Assembly: GCA_903813345.2 (NCBI GenBank)
Contig: CAIIXF020000007.1
Span: 22,805,564 to 22,869,563 of the forward strand
DNA from: Owenia fusiformis
Lineage: Eukaryota > Annelida > Polychaeta > Sabellida > Oweniidae
Direction of reading: 5' to 3'
Length of the DNA: 64,000 nucleotides
Each line of letters opens with the position of its first letter. Position 1 is the first letter of the stretch. The translations under genes were made by a program, and so were the position numbers. The notes below the pieces were generated by a model that saw only the letters and a program-made list of their open reading frames with translations, was not told where the DNA came from and did no database searches. This document shows positions 1 through 11,007 of the stretch, piece by piece.

Positions 1-290
1 CCATTTGAGGGATTCATCTGAAATTTTCAGGGATGTTTCTACATATCAACGTCAAGAACTGATTAGTTTTTGGGCATTCTGGGTAAATCTTAAGGTGGCC
101 ATTTTGGATTTTCCGTCCTAAAATCTTCACTTTCAAGACTTGTCTACAGGTTTCCAGCCAAACCGTTCAAATTTTTACATATGTTACACAGTGATAAGTT
201 CTAGAGCTGATTAACTTTTCTGCGGCCATCTTGCTTTCTTGGTCAACAAGACCACAATGCTGTGTTTTAGGTACGATATTGTTCACGTCT
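1..290 (-). repeat. Diverged copy of the ~163-bp dispersed unit
   Basis: Read on the minus strand, this stretch repeats landmarks of the tandem array at 40.2-41.4 kb in the same order: a GGTTT/CGGTTT block, AAGACTTG, then AAAATCCAAAATGGC, then a CCCAGAATGCC-like block and an AATCAG-like block. The landmarks recur about 150-165 bp apart, so there are about one and a half units. It is cut by the window edge. No gene is visible here. Confidence 0.6.
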
Positions 291-810
291 GTGCCTTGTT
301 CTTACATACAATTTACACCCCCTCCAAAAGTGTGTCGACCGTAACTCCCCCATGGAGTGTTTAATCCTCCTTATGTCTGAATTCTTATTCGTATAATATG
401 TACAGTGAAAAAGAAAAATGTTTTTAGTGCTGGAAAAAATAAATTGACATCATGTCCGATACCTTCATTTTGTTTTCGCAAGATACAATTGAATTTGAAT
501 AAGTTAGACAATTTGATTTTCTATGTTAAAATAGTTTTTTTGTGAATCTTTTACTGTATAGATATCTTGAAATCTGAAGGCAAGATCATGATTTTAATAT
601 TACATTTGTTTAATGAAATTAAAATCAAGAGTAGAGCTAAGTTTAAGGGCAAATCCTAACATATTTTCAAGGAACATATTTTTAAGACGAGCTATTTTAG
701 GGAGAAATCCTCATTCCTAATTTATTGAGATATACTTTAGAGTTCACACAAAGATATGTCAAATTCTGAAACATGCAATTCCCACACTTTAATACTGATG
801 ATTTTTCTAA
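291..810. other. Non-coding stretch before the LINE
   Basis: AT-rich sequence with stops in all frames and no recognised motif. The 5' junction of the LINE lies somewhere near its right edge but cannot be placed, because no target-site duplication matching the flank after the poly(A) tail was found. Confidence 0.5.
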
Positions 811-3800
811 AAGATTCCAAATCAAAAGATTTTTATTTGGTATTTCTCATTTTATAATAGAGTAAATGCAACGCAACGACTTATAAACGGCTGCAAATAT
901 TCAGATCCAGAACAATTAAATGCCAAAATAAAATCAAAAAACTCAAATCAATTTTCAGTGCTCAATCTTAATATAAGAAGTATGGCACAGAACTTTAACA
1001 AATTCTTAACAGTCAATTCAATTATTGACCATAATTTCGACCTCATTGGTTTCACAGAAACATGGTTAACACAATCTACTGAAAAATTATACGATATAGA
1101 AGGATATGAATCTGAGTTTCTATCTCGAAAAATTAATAAGCATGGCAAAAAACGTGGGGGAGGTATCGGAATATTCGTGGCCAAAAAGTATGAGTATATA
1201 CTAAGGAATGACATGTCTATAAAAGTTGATGATTGTGAAAACTTAGTTATTGAACTCATTAATAGAGATGGTAAAAATATCATAGTATCTATTGTATACC
1301 GTCCACCAGATAAAGATATAACAAGTTTTAATGAATCTTTAGACAATTTCCTCCAAATGGTAAATTCTGAAAAGAAAGAATGTATATTGATGGGGGATTT
1401 TAACATTAATCTCATGAATTCAAATCATCCACAAACTATGTCCTTCTTTAGTACAATTCTAGCACACAGTTTTATGCCTACTATCTTTCGACCAACAAGA
1501 ATAACTTCAGATACAGCAACTCTTATTGACAATATTTTTACAAATCAACCTAACCTATCAGATTCCGGATTAGTAACTACCGATATATCCGACCACTTTC
1601 CAATTTATGCAAATTTTGACTATAAGGTAACCAAGAAAAAGGAAGAAATATACAAATTTAGGGAAATTAACAATGAAACAAAGAGTAAATTTAACGAGAA
1701 AATCAACGCTTTTAGTTTTTCAGATGTATATAATGCTGAAAATGTTAATGATGCTTATAATCTCTTTATAGAAAAAATACAAAAATCATATAATGAATGC
1801 TTCCCTTTGAAAACAAACAGGGTAAAATATATCTTTAATAATTCTAAACCTTGGTTAACCAAAGCTATATTAAATTCATGTAAGCTGAAAAATAAACTAT
1901 ACAAATATTATTTGAAACTGCAAACCCCAAACAGAAGGAATGAGTACCAAAAATACAAGCGGATTTTGCAAAAAGTAATTAAGAAAGCAGAGAAGATGTA
2001 TTATACAAATAAATTTAAAATGATACAAAGTGATTTGAAAGAAACCTGGTCCTTAATTAATGATATTTTGAAACAGAAGCAACATAGGAAAACATTACCC
2101 AATTATTTTTTATCGGGTAACAGGAAAATTACTGAACGAGCAGAAATAGCTACACAATTCAATAATTTCTTTGGTAATATTGGCACAAGTCTTGCCAACA
2201 AAATTCCAAATTCTAAAAACAATCCTTCTTTTTATTTGAATAAAATTCAAGAAAACTTCACCAAAAGTATATTTTTATCCAATGTAGATTCTGATGAAAT
2301 GAATAAGATTTTGACTAACTTGGAAGACAAGGCTGCTGGTGAAGATCAAATAAAACCAATTATAGTTAAAGATGTTAAAGATATTTTAATACTCCCTTTG
2401 ACCTACATTTGTAACTTATCATTGAGAACCGGAGTATTTCCTAATAGACTAAAACATGCAAAAATCACACCCATATATAAAAAAGAAGATGAACATCAAT
2501 TTAACAATTATCGGCCAATTTCACTTTTGTCCGTTTTTTCAAAGATTTTAGAAAGAGTTATGGCCAACAGAATTGTTGATTTTTTGGAAAAATTTAAAAT
2601 ATTTTGTGAACAACAGTTTGGTTTCAGAAAAAACAGATCAACATATATGGCACTTTTGAAGTTTCTGGAATCACTTCGTTCATCACTTATTGATAAAAAA
2701 TTTAATATTGCAATATTTATTGACTTATCGAAAGCCTTTGACACTGTAAACCATGAGATTCTTTTGGAGAAATTACATTTCTACGGAATAAGGGGTATCG
2801 CTCATAACTGGTTTGCAAGTTACTTGAACAATAGAACTCAATCGACGGAGTATGATAATTGTGTATCAGATCCTATCCGAATATCATGCGGTGTACCACA
2901 AGGGTCGATTCTAGGACCTATATTATTTCTCATTTATATTAATGATATTGTGAAAACAACTTCTTTTCTAAAACTTATAATTTTTGCTGATGACACAAAT
3001 TTACTTGCTTCTGGTAAAAATTTAAACGAATTAGTTAATCATATTAACAATGATCTAGACATTTTAGATGACTGGTTAAGGGTGAACAAACTCTCGCTCA
3101 ATATTGACAAAACTAAATTCATGTTTTTTTCACATCGCAAACTCACTCAAAATGAATCGCACCTTTTGAAAATAAATATAAGGAACAGTAGTATTGAACG
3201 AATTAACAAAACTAACTTTCTTGGTGTAATAATCGATGATAACCTCTCATGGGAAAGTCATATCAAACATATCACTGTGAAGATTTCACAAACACTGGGT
3301 GTTTTATTTAAGGTACACAACAGATTAAATTTTGAATCTCTGAAATCAATTTATTATTCACTTATATATAGTCACTTAAATTATTGTATTCTTGCATGGG
3401 GAACTGCAACCAAACGATTAATGGATATGATTTTAAAGCTACAGAAACAGTTTCTGAGACTTATATCACATAGTGCCAAAGATACACCCTCAGCACCCCT
3501 TTTTAAGAAATATAGATATATTGACGTGTTCGAAGTTTATAAACTCAATGCTGCCTTGTTTGTATTTAATTGTATCAAAAGACCAAAGGAATTCCCTATC
3601 AACATGTTCAATGATTATTTTATAGCAAATAGCAGAGTCCATAAAAGAGATACAAGAAACAAATTTGATCTCAGGTCCAATAATTTTAAATCAGTATTTG
3701 GTCAAAAATCCATCAAACATAGAGGCCAAATTATATGGAATGAACTCCCAAACTCCATTAGAGAAATTAACAGCAGAAATAAATTCAAATCGGATTATAA

Positions 3801-3831
3801 AACATTACTCATAAAAAATCATAGAAGTTAA
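811..3831 (+). CDS. LINE ORF2: AP-like endonuclease plus reverse transcriptase
   Basis: The frame is open from 811 to the stop at 3829-3831. The first GTG is at 958 and the first ATG at 982, but similarity to LINE proteins seems to begin upstream of both. The N-terminal third is an exonuclease-endonuclease-phosphatase fold: LNLNIRSM near its start, the TETWL motif with its catalytic Glu, VYRPP, GDFNI and the terminal SDHFPI. The middle is a reverse transcriptase: YRPISLL, QFGFRK, the DLSKAFDTV motif with the first catalytic Asp, GVPQGSILGP, and FADDTNL with the catalytic Asp pair. A C-terminal region of about 200 residues follows, without a clear RNase H. The enzyme would nick chromosomal DNA and copy its own RNA at the nick. 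No frameshift or internal stop is present, so it may be active or recently active. The alternative family label is Daphne/Rex. Confidence 0.9.
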   Translation, partial: KIPNQKIFIWYFSFYNRVNATQRLINGCKYSDPEQLNAKIKSKNSNQFSVLNLNIRSMAQNFNKFLTVNSIIDHNFDLIGFTETWLTQSTEKLYDIEGYESEFLSRKINKHGKKRGGGIGIFVAKKYEYILRNDMSIKVDDCENLVIELINRDGKNIIVSIVYRPPDKDITSFNESLDNFLQMVNSEKKECILMGDFNINLMNSNHPQTMSFFSTILAHSFMPTIFRPTRITSDTATLIDNIFTNQPNLSDSGLVTTDISDHFPIYANFDYKVTKKKEEIYKFREINNETKSKFNEKINAFSFSDVYNAENVNDAYNLFIEKIQKSYNECFPLKTNRVKYIFNNSKPWLTKAILNSCKLKNKLYKYYLKLQTPNRRNEYQKYKRILQKVIKKAEKMYYTNKFKMIQSDLKETWSLINDILKQKQHRKTLPNYFLSGNRKITERAEIATQFNNFFGNIGTSLANKIPNSKNNPSFYLNKIQENFTKSIFLSNVDSDEMNKILTNLEDKAAGEDQIKPIIVKDVKDILILPLTYICNLSLRTGVFPNRLKHAKITPIYKKEDEHQFNNYRPISLLSVFSKILERVMANRIVDFLEKFKIFCEQQFGFRKNRSTYMALLKFLESLRSSLIDKKFNIAIFIDLSKAFDTVNHEILLEKLHFYGIRGIAHNWFASYLNNRTQSTEYDNCVSDPIRISCGVPQGSILGPILFLIYINDIVKTTSFLKLIIFADDTNLLASGKNLNELVNHINNDLDILDDWLRVNKLSLNIDKTKFMFFSHRKLTQNESHLLKINIRNSSIERINKTNFLGVIIDDNLSWESHIKHITVKISQTLGVLFKVHNRLNFESLKSIYYSLIYSHLNYCILAWGTATKRLMDMILKLQKQFLRLISHSAKDTPSAPLFKKYRYIDVFEVYKLNAALFVFNCIKRPKEFPINMFNDYFIANSRVHKRDTRNKFDLRSNNFKSVFGQKSIKHRGQIIWNELPNSIREINSRNKFKSDYKTLLIKNHRS

Positions 3832-4123
3832 CATTAAATTCTAATTTTGATGGTGTAGACTTATAACTTTTAATGCAAGTGAAAGAGCCCCATAAACATA
3901 ATTTAACTTCGGATGTATGTAAATACCATATGCTATGCAAACCCTGCAACTTTCTCTTTTTCTCTTTCCCTTTCTCTCTCGTTTCTTCTTCTTGTTTATT
4001 AAATGTTTAATGTTCAAGCATCAGCTGTTTATTTGAATATTTATATAAGAAAGGCTACATACATCCAAAAGGATGTCAAGCCTAGATATGTAAAGTATAT
4101 GTAAATGTAGAGTATAGATGAAT

Positions 4124-4149
<26 letters not shown>
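811..4149 (+). mobile_element. Non-LTR retrotransposon (CR1/L2/Jockey-type LINE), 5'-truncated, with poly(A) tail
   Basis: One long open frame encodes an endonuclease followed by a reverse transcriptase. A 3' UTR of about 290 bp follows and ends in AATAAA running straight into about 25 A residues (4125-4149). That tail is typical of target-primed insertion. No upstream ORF1 is seen and the open frame has no ATG before 982, so the copy looks 5'-truncated or has an unrecognised start. The intact frame suggests a fairly young insertion. The clade is inferred from motif style and not resolved further. Confidence 0.9.
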
Positions 4150-4154
<5 letters not shown>

Positions 4155-4387
4155 TAGTACTCCGTAGCCTTTAAAATTAAACCTTTTTCAAATTGCACTG
4201 CCTTACAACAAAGAACACCTAGTGCTGAAAATACCCATTTGTTCTTTCTTTGAATTGAAAATAAAAAAATCAAAATTCAAATTCAATTCCCAGTACAGGT
4301 GACTCCAAAAACGTTACCCCCTTAGTTTGGGATTAACTACATCTCAGTTTTGAAGGACTTTTCATGATTTTCTTGTGTAGATAGAGA

Positions 4388-5150
4388 GTCCATTGCGTAA
4401 ACCATTGAAAGGAGTGGTATCGATATGGAGAACTTTTTGAACACACGTTTCTCTTAAACCAGGCATAATAAAATCTAAAAATTTAACACATCGTCAATTT
4501 AATGGTCATCTTTTGAATGGTAACAATATAATTTGAAATATATATATATATACTTTCATCTATATTGTTTCAGAAAACACATCAAGAACTTGTTTTATTC
4601 TTGGTATCATGTTTCCAGAGTGAAATGAAACATCTTTCCGAACCTCATTGGAACAAAACGACATAAACACAACATGTTTAGGTCTCTCAATATTGTAATT
4701 GTACAAAGGAAATTTTGGTTGATTTTAAAAAAGTATCTTGTTAATGAAACAAAAGGTTTATCTTGATTTTTATCTATTTTGGGGGGATTTTGTTTTAATT
4801 TTTTGAAACTTTTTTAAAATCAACCCAAATTTCCTTTGTATAACTATAATATTGAGAGGTCTAAGAACATGTTGTATAATTTATGCTATTTTGTTCCAAC
4901 AAGGTTCGGAAAGACATATTATTTCATTCTCAAGAATTGGTAGAAAGGAGCAAAAACAATTGCACTAAAAAAAAAAATGTTAACAAAAACAATTATATAA
5001 AATATTTCTAAATAATTTTCGCATTAAATTGTTGTCAATCAGTCAACATTACATAAAATACCGTGTTTCTTACAGAATGTTTTCAATGATTGGTTTAAGA
5101 GAAAAACATTGTTGAATTCAGTTCTCCATATCGATACCAATCCTTTACCT
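4388..5150. mobile_element. Foldback (long inverted repeat) element, copy 1
   Basis: The left part and the right part read as reverse complements. GGTATCGATATGGAGAAC near 4415 pairs with GTTCTCCATATCGATACC near 5140. A block around 4614-4740, including the GGAAATTTTGGTTGATTTTA region, pairs with 4800-4950. The centre is near 4770. No coding capacity is seen. It looks like a non-autonomous foldback/MITE. Confidence 0.65.
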
Positions 5151-5364
5151 AATAAGCAGTCAGTTCATCATATTTGACAAGATTGTTGATTAAAGGATAG
5201 ATTTTACACACTATTGATAACATGTATGAAAGCAATCCAAATGGCTCAAATAACGGCTAAGACAGAAATCTTAATTTCAGAAAATTGCATTTTCAACATT
5301 TTTGGAGAATAACACTAGACCATACCTGGATGGAAAATGTGATCATTTTAATACTTGAAAGGAT

Positions 5365-5915
5365 AGGTCCTTTATGTAATGTTGACTGATTGGCAACAAT
5401 TTAATGCAAAAATTGTTTTTTCATATATTTTATATAACTGTTTTTGTTAACAACATTTTTTTAGTTCAATTGTTTTTTGTTCCTTTCTTTTTTTTGCAAA
5501 TTTAACATATATACAATATATTATAATACATGCCAATTTTTTGTTCCTTTCTACCAATTCTTGAGAATGAAATAAAATGTCTTTACGAACCTTGTTGGAA
5601 CAAAATAGCATATACAACACTTTCTTAGACCTCTCAATATTACAGTTATACAAAGGAAATTTTGGTTGATTTTACAAAATGTATGCAAAAACTTCAAACA
5701 AAACCCCCCAAAATATTTAAAAATTAAGATAAACCTTTTATTTCATTAACAAAATGCTTTTTTAAAATCAACCAAACTTTCCTTTGTACAATTACAATAT
5801 TTAGAGATCTAAACACATTGTGTTTATGTTGTTTTGTTTCAATGAGGTTCGGATAGATGTTTCATTTCATTCCGAACAAATGATACCAAGAACAAAAGAA
5901 GTGTCTGATGTGTCT
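5365..5915. mobile_element. Foldback element, copy 2 of the same family
   Basis: This begins as the reverse complement of the right arm of the element at 4388-5150 (the ATGTAATGTTGACTGATTGG region). It then repeats the same palindrome, including the pair of ATCAACC/GGTTGAT blocks around 5650-5790. It shares the centre and the arms but is truncated at its left end. The small open frames inside are by-products of the repeat. Confidence 0.6.
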
Positions 5916-6405
5916 AAAGGTTGTCATTTCTTACTGCTGCATCAGTGTCTTCATTCGGTGTCTTTCTTTCTTCTTTATTGTCTTCTTTCTTTGTCTTGTA
6001 TTTGGTGGAGAGTACTTTTCCTTTCTTCAGGGTCCACACACTTGAGACTGCACGTAGGTGGGTTAAACATTTTGATCCGGCCGGAAAACTCTCCCCTCCG
6101 GATGGAGGGATGGAGGAAGGGACAGCGTCTCCATTTCTCTCTGAGTTTTGTCGAGACGGTAATGTACCTACCTGAATTTAATAAAACTTTACTGACAGAT
6201 ACAGATTCTAATTTGATTTTGGACGATTTTGGCGCACCCCAACAAAAGAGAATTTTTTTTGTAAAACTCATTGAAAAGACATTAACAAATCATAATTTTG
6301 CTTAGAATGCACCATAATTATATACACTGTAAATTGTGAACCCCTGTACCCCTTCGCTTCGCTTGCAGTGATACAAATCAAATAATTCGCACCCCTATAT
6401 CATTT
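5916..6405. other. Non-coding stretch, no recognised feature
   Basis: This contains a pyrimidine-rich run and a GC-richer island around 6060-6160. Short frames are open on both strands, but none resembles a known protein and codon use gives no support. Confidence 0.4.
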
Positions 6406-6409
6406 GATG

Positions 6410-7840
6410 GCTACGCTCCTGTAGTCCATGGTATGAGATCTCTAGGACGTCTAATAAAGGAGCTAGTAACACACTATAGCGCAGCGATATTTGACCTTTA
6501 ACACCTACATTAACACACCTACATATGTTCACTAATAATTTTTATTATAACCGTTTAATATACTTCCGGTTTTAAGGCTGAATTAAGCCTGCCATTAACA
6601 GAGGTCAAAAAATTACCAAAAAACAAAATCCCAATTTTTCACAATTTGGAGTACACAACGCAACAGAAAATAATACAAAATGATTTAGCTTTCTAAGCTA
6701 TAAGTTTGAGGTTATTTTTCTTATCAATACCCCAAAATTATGTAATCAGTGTATCACCTTTTGTATTGTTTCTCAGGTATTAATAAGATCAATGCTACAA
6801 TTATTAATAATTAAATGAATCACTTTTATATTACAATAACAAATGCTTAAATTATGCTAGTTTTTCAAAAAATGGGTCTCAATACGTTTTGAGATATGGA
6901 CTCTTATTCCGCGGTGAACATTATCAACAAAGGAGGGACTATTGCTCTTCCTTGACTAATTGGGACTACAGCTAAAATTCTATTTCTCGTAGTTAGATAT
7001 AGCTCAGTTGCTTATAAAACAACCAATAAGACTTGGTCGAATTCATGAATAATTGAAAGAAATCGTTGTCATTATCTTCCTATTTGTTGATATCCAGCGG
7101 TAAGGTCAAAGAAAAAACAACCATAAGAAAACGTGATGATAGCCAGCAGTAACGTCGAGGAAGTACTGTACTTCGATCGCCATTGCATATGACTCTAATT
7201 GATTATTAGACATGCCCTTGGAATAATATATTTATATGTTTAAACATTCCAATACTTCTGTAACATTTAATTAGATATAAATCTTACCTATTTGTTACTG
7301 TATTATGTTTTATAAAACATGAACAATAATTTGTTGTTTGCACCCCTTCCGATTATTTGGAAAAATTCTGGTAATAAAATGTTTTAAATGGTAAGAAAAC
7401 TAATTAAATATGTTCCCAAGCATAAATTACCTAAATATTTTACACAATTTTGTTGCATCTGCTCGGCTCATATTTGAAAAATCAAACAAATTCTATAAAC
7501 ACACTTGCGTAATTACACTAATTAAATACCGACTTCTACAGTAAAATATTTGCACTAATATCATAATCTATTTTTTGTTCGTATGCTTAGAATAACGGTC
7601 TGTAGCTTATAAAACGTATAAAAGTTCGAATCAAAAGGTAATACGTTTTTTGACCCCTTGTGATGAAAGATATTTTTCGACCTGAAAGCCGGAAGTTTTT
7701 TCAGCAATTGGTATTTTAAAAGAATCAAGACATATGCAGTATGCACTCCCATAAATATTGCTTCAAATGTTGCTGCGCTATAGTGTGCTACGGATCCTTC
7801 TTATTCGGAAGTCATACCATGGACTACTGGAGAGGATTGC
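6410..7840. mobile_element. Candidate 1.4-kb DNA transposon with inverted ends
   Basis: GTAGTCCATGGTATGA at about 6422 reappears inverted at about 7815-7830, and ACACTATAGCGCAGC at about 6472 reappears inverted at about 7773-7787. The order and spacing match, giving imperfect terminal inverted repeats of about 80 bp around a 1.25-kb interior. No transposase is visible, so it would be non-autonomous. Exact ends and a target duplication could not be fixed. Confidence 0.5.
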
Positions 7841-9355
7841 ATTTTTAGGGTCACCTGTAAACTACAATCATACATAATATACATAGACTAATTATGTAAT
7901 TAGTTGTATCACGTGAAAAGAACGTATAACATGGAGGGGGGGGGGGGGGGTGTTGTCTGAGACTGACATGTAGCTGTTAATATAGAGTTAATTATCCTCG
8001 TCATTAAATGTTAGCAACTCACGTTCAACTCATGCAATACAATGCCATGACATTGACTCCCTAGATGAATGTGATCTATTGCATCCTCAAGGACATCTTG
8101 ATCGCTCATCCTAATAGTACAGACCTATTTATTCAACGGACTACATGCCTTGGTTAAATGGCATCGTATACCACTAGATACAGCTAGCCTATTTGATATA
8201 CTAAATAATAAGTATTTGTCTTTCCGACTCTGTTATGGCTTGAAGTCTTGCTAGTGTCATTATGTTTTTCATATAGTTATTTCCATATAAGTTGTTTTAT
8301 ACATGCATGGAAATTAGATGACCCCGGAGTCTATATGGGTTCTGTTTTCTCAACCGTTCAATTTTTAGTGCCCCTTTACCTTGTTTCTCAGCTCTGGTTA
8401 CTAGATATAGTAACCGTTAGATCAAACATTATGAATGGAGTTTTTTGATATACAGGACGACCCAACACGGGGGGGGGGGGTGTATGCTATATTGGCCCTT
8501 ACAAGACCCAGGCCTAGTACCAGTGGTAACTTAATACAAGCCAAAAGTATGATAATCTTCATTACATGTATGTTCAATATCCAAATCAATAACCGCATTA
8601 AAATAAGCATTTTATGTAACAGTGATAAATGAACGAGCAAAATAAAAAATCAGTTCTTGCTGTCGTCATCTTTGACTAACTGACATTCTTGAAAATGCGA
8701 TTCTGTATTTTTCTTAAATACAAAATAAAGAAAGTTTTTTTGGTATTGAAACAATGACACAGTCAAGTCAATATAATTCGCCAATGCGCTCTCTGTATGC
8801 GTACGTACCAATTTCACCTTGGAAGTAGAAGTTGCTCGTATACAGGGTGATCCTCAAGGATTTAAGCCCTGGACTCGGTGTATTGTGCAGTGCTGATCAT
8901 TCCTCGAAAAAGTGTCGTAGCTTCGGTTGCGAGGTTTCTTCAGAACTAACTCCTGCGTTTAGAAAATATATTAATTGAACCGTTTTATAATAATTTACTC
9001 GCAAGGACACATTTTGATACCCGCCACCTCTTCCTGTGTTAAAACTATAAAGGAACTAATAGAAGACGATGATAATTTCTCCTGCACATAGAAAGGTGAT
9101 CATAATTCAAGGGCGCCAACATTTCTTTCACACCGAGTCCTTCCTCCCCCTTACACCTCTACTGTACTAGCATACCTCAAAATAAATTATATGTGCTCGT
9201 GATATTTGTCACCCTGTGTTGGAGTTTTGTATTGACACAGCCACCAGCCATGCCTTTGGAAATACGTCGGGGCCACGATCACGATGACAATATTAAAGTC
9301 ATTAAATGAGACATTAACATGTTATGGTTGTATTTGTTAACATACAAATTATCAC
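7841..9355. other. Non-coding stretch with two G-runs
   Basis: No gene or repeat family is recognised. Runs of G are present near 7935-7952 and 8470-8481. The small open frames here lack similarity and start context. Confidence 0.4.
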
Positions 9356-9356
9356 G

Positions 9357-9655
9357 TAAACCATAGTCCACACACTTTAGATGTACGATGTCACTATTTA
9401 ACCGATTTGAAGCAAAGACAATGATATAGGTTTGATGTAGGTTTTAAAAAAATAATCTGAGGAATACATTAAGGATTTCATGTTTGATTTTTGTGTATTC
9501 GTTTAGGAAGACATTTAACTTTCTAATAACCTTAAAAGATTTTCGAACAGTGCTCGATTTTTTCATAGTCAATCTACCCATATAATTGGTCGGTTGGAAA
9601 ACGTTGTCTATCCTTTGATCATTTCCTCCCCTGTCGTCTAAAGTGCCGAATATTT
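9357..9655 (+). repeat. Partial direct copy of the foldback arm found at 9.8-11.0 kb
   Basis: The text from the ACTTTAGATGTACGATGTC region through the TCGGTTGGAAAACG region matches the reverse complement of the right arm of the next element (10.64-10.96 kb) almost base for base. It matches that element's left arm less well. Confidence 0.7.
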
Positions 9656-9822
9656 TTGGCCGAGTTGGCCGAGAGGGCTTGAGCCCCGGCACGTTCGAGC
9701 TTGGCGATTGGGCGCCGTAACCACGAGGTTGCGAGTTCGAGACGCGTGTGCTCCTTGTGTTTATTCATTTATGACCACTGTCTGAGCTTTCACGTCAGTT
9801 GTGCTTCGTCTGGTGTGTTCGA
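9656..9822 (+). repeat. tRNA-derived SINE-like sequence (Leu/Ser-type head)
   Basis: TTGGCCGAGAGGGC resembles a polymerase III A box from a type II tRNA, with a GGC...GCC D-stem. About 60 bases later GGTTGCGAGTTCGAGAC resembles a T-loop/B box. The acceptor ends do not pair and the T-stem is imperfect, so this is not a functional tRNA. An unrelated tail of about 90 bp follows, as in SINEs. It sits exactly between two copies of a foldback arm. Confidence 0.5.
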
Positions 9823-9824
9823 GC

Positions 9825-11007
9825 CACGCCTAACCATCGACAACATGGACAAGGTACAGTGACAAAATATACCGTTGTACACTTAGATGTACGGTGTCCA
9901 GGTGTCACTGTTAACTGATTTGAAGCAAAAACTATGATGCAGGTGTGAAGTAGGTTTTAAAAAATTAAATTTGGGAACTATTTGAAAGATTTCATGTTTA
10001 ATTTCGTGTGTATTCGCTTTGGAAGACTTTTAGCTTCCTGATTACGTTAAAAGATTTTCGAGCAATGCTCGATTCTTTCGTAGTTAATCTACCAACAAAA
10101 ATTGATAGGTTGGAACATGTTGAGTTTTTCACATTTCCATCATTTTCCCCTATCGCCTAAGAGTGTCGATTATTTTTATGGGAATATGTTTCTCTATACT
10201 ACACAATTTAGGACGGGTGGAGATTATTAAATATTCAAGTATTTATTGTAATGTGCGTTGTCAACTCGAATGTACGTTGAAGACTAGCACTGCCACGGAG
10301 TTTGCTTCCAGTCTCTTTAATTTGATTATTTTGGCGTCTGTACCTTACATTTTGTTAGTTACATTGATAGATAGATCGAATACTAGCTTATTGAATATGA
10401 CTTTTTAAAATTCCGTTTATGATATATCTGGAAAGTTCCAATAGTTCAATCAAATTGAAATAATTCTGTAATTGTTCTGTTTCAATTTTAAATGCATCTG
10501 ACTGTCTGTTAGTGTTATGAAAAATACGTGAACTGTGAATTGAGTAAGTGTAATGGGGCAACGTACATTCGATTTGACAACGTACACTTATGATTTTTTA
10601 AATTATAGCCAAAAGATTTATCAAATCTTCAACAGACCCCAATTGTGTTGTTTAAAGAAACATATTCTCATAAAAATAATCGACACTCTTAGACGACAGG
10701 GTAGAAAATAATCAAAGGAAATGTGGAAAAAAACAATGTTTTCCAACCGACCGATTATATGGGTAGATTGACTACGAAAAAATCGAGCACTTTTCGAAAA
10801 TCTTTTAACGTTATTAGAAAGTTAAATGTCTTCCTAAACGAATACACAAAAAATCAAACATGAAATCCTTAATGTATTCTCAGATTATTTTTTTAAAACC
10901 TACATCATTGCATTGTCTTTGCTTCAAATCGGTTAAATAGTGACATCGTTCATCTAAAGTGTACTACGGTATATTTTGTCACTGTACCTTGTCGATGGTT
11001 AGGCGTG
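9825..11007. mobile_element. 1.2-kb foldback element with ~450-bp inverted arms
   Basis: CACGCCTAACCATCGAC at 9825 pairs with GTCGATGGTTAGGCGTG ending at 11007. The pairing continues inward through about 450 bp of imperfect arms (9825-10280 and 10555-11007), leaving a loop of about 275 bp. It is non-coding. The arms differ by many substitutions, so the insertion is old or the arms have diverged. Confidence 0.8.

Noticed and set aside
5820-6305. 161-codon open frame on the plus strand
   Set aside because: It begins inside the arm of a foldback element and crosses into unrelated sequence; no domain or codon signal.
7930-7955. Long G-run as a regulatory G-quadruplex
   Set aside because: A single homopolymer run with no flanking structure or gene nearby; possible assembly noise.
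9656-9745. Functional tRNA-Leu/Ser gene
   Set aside because: A-box and B-box-like words are present, but the acceptor ends do not pair and the T-stem is broken; a SINE head fits better.
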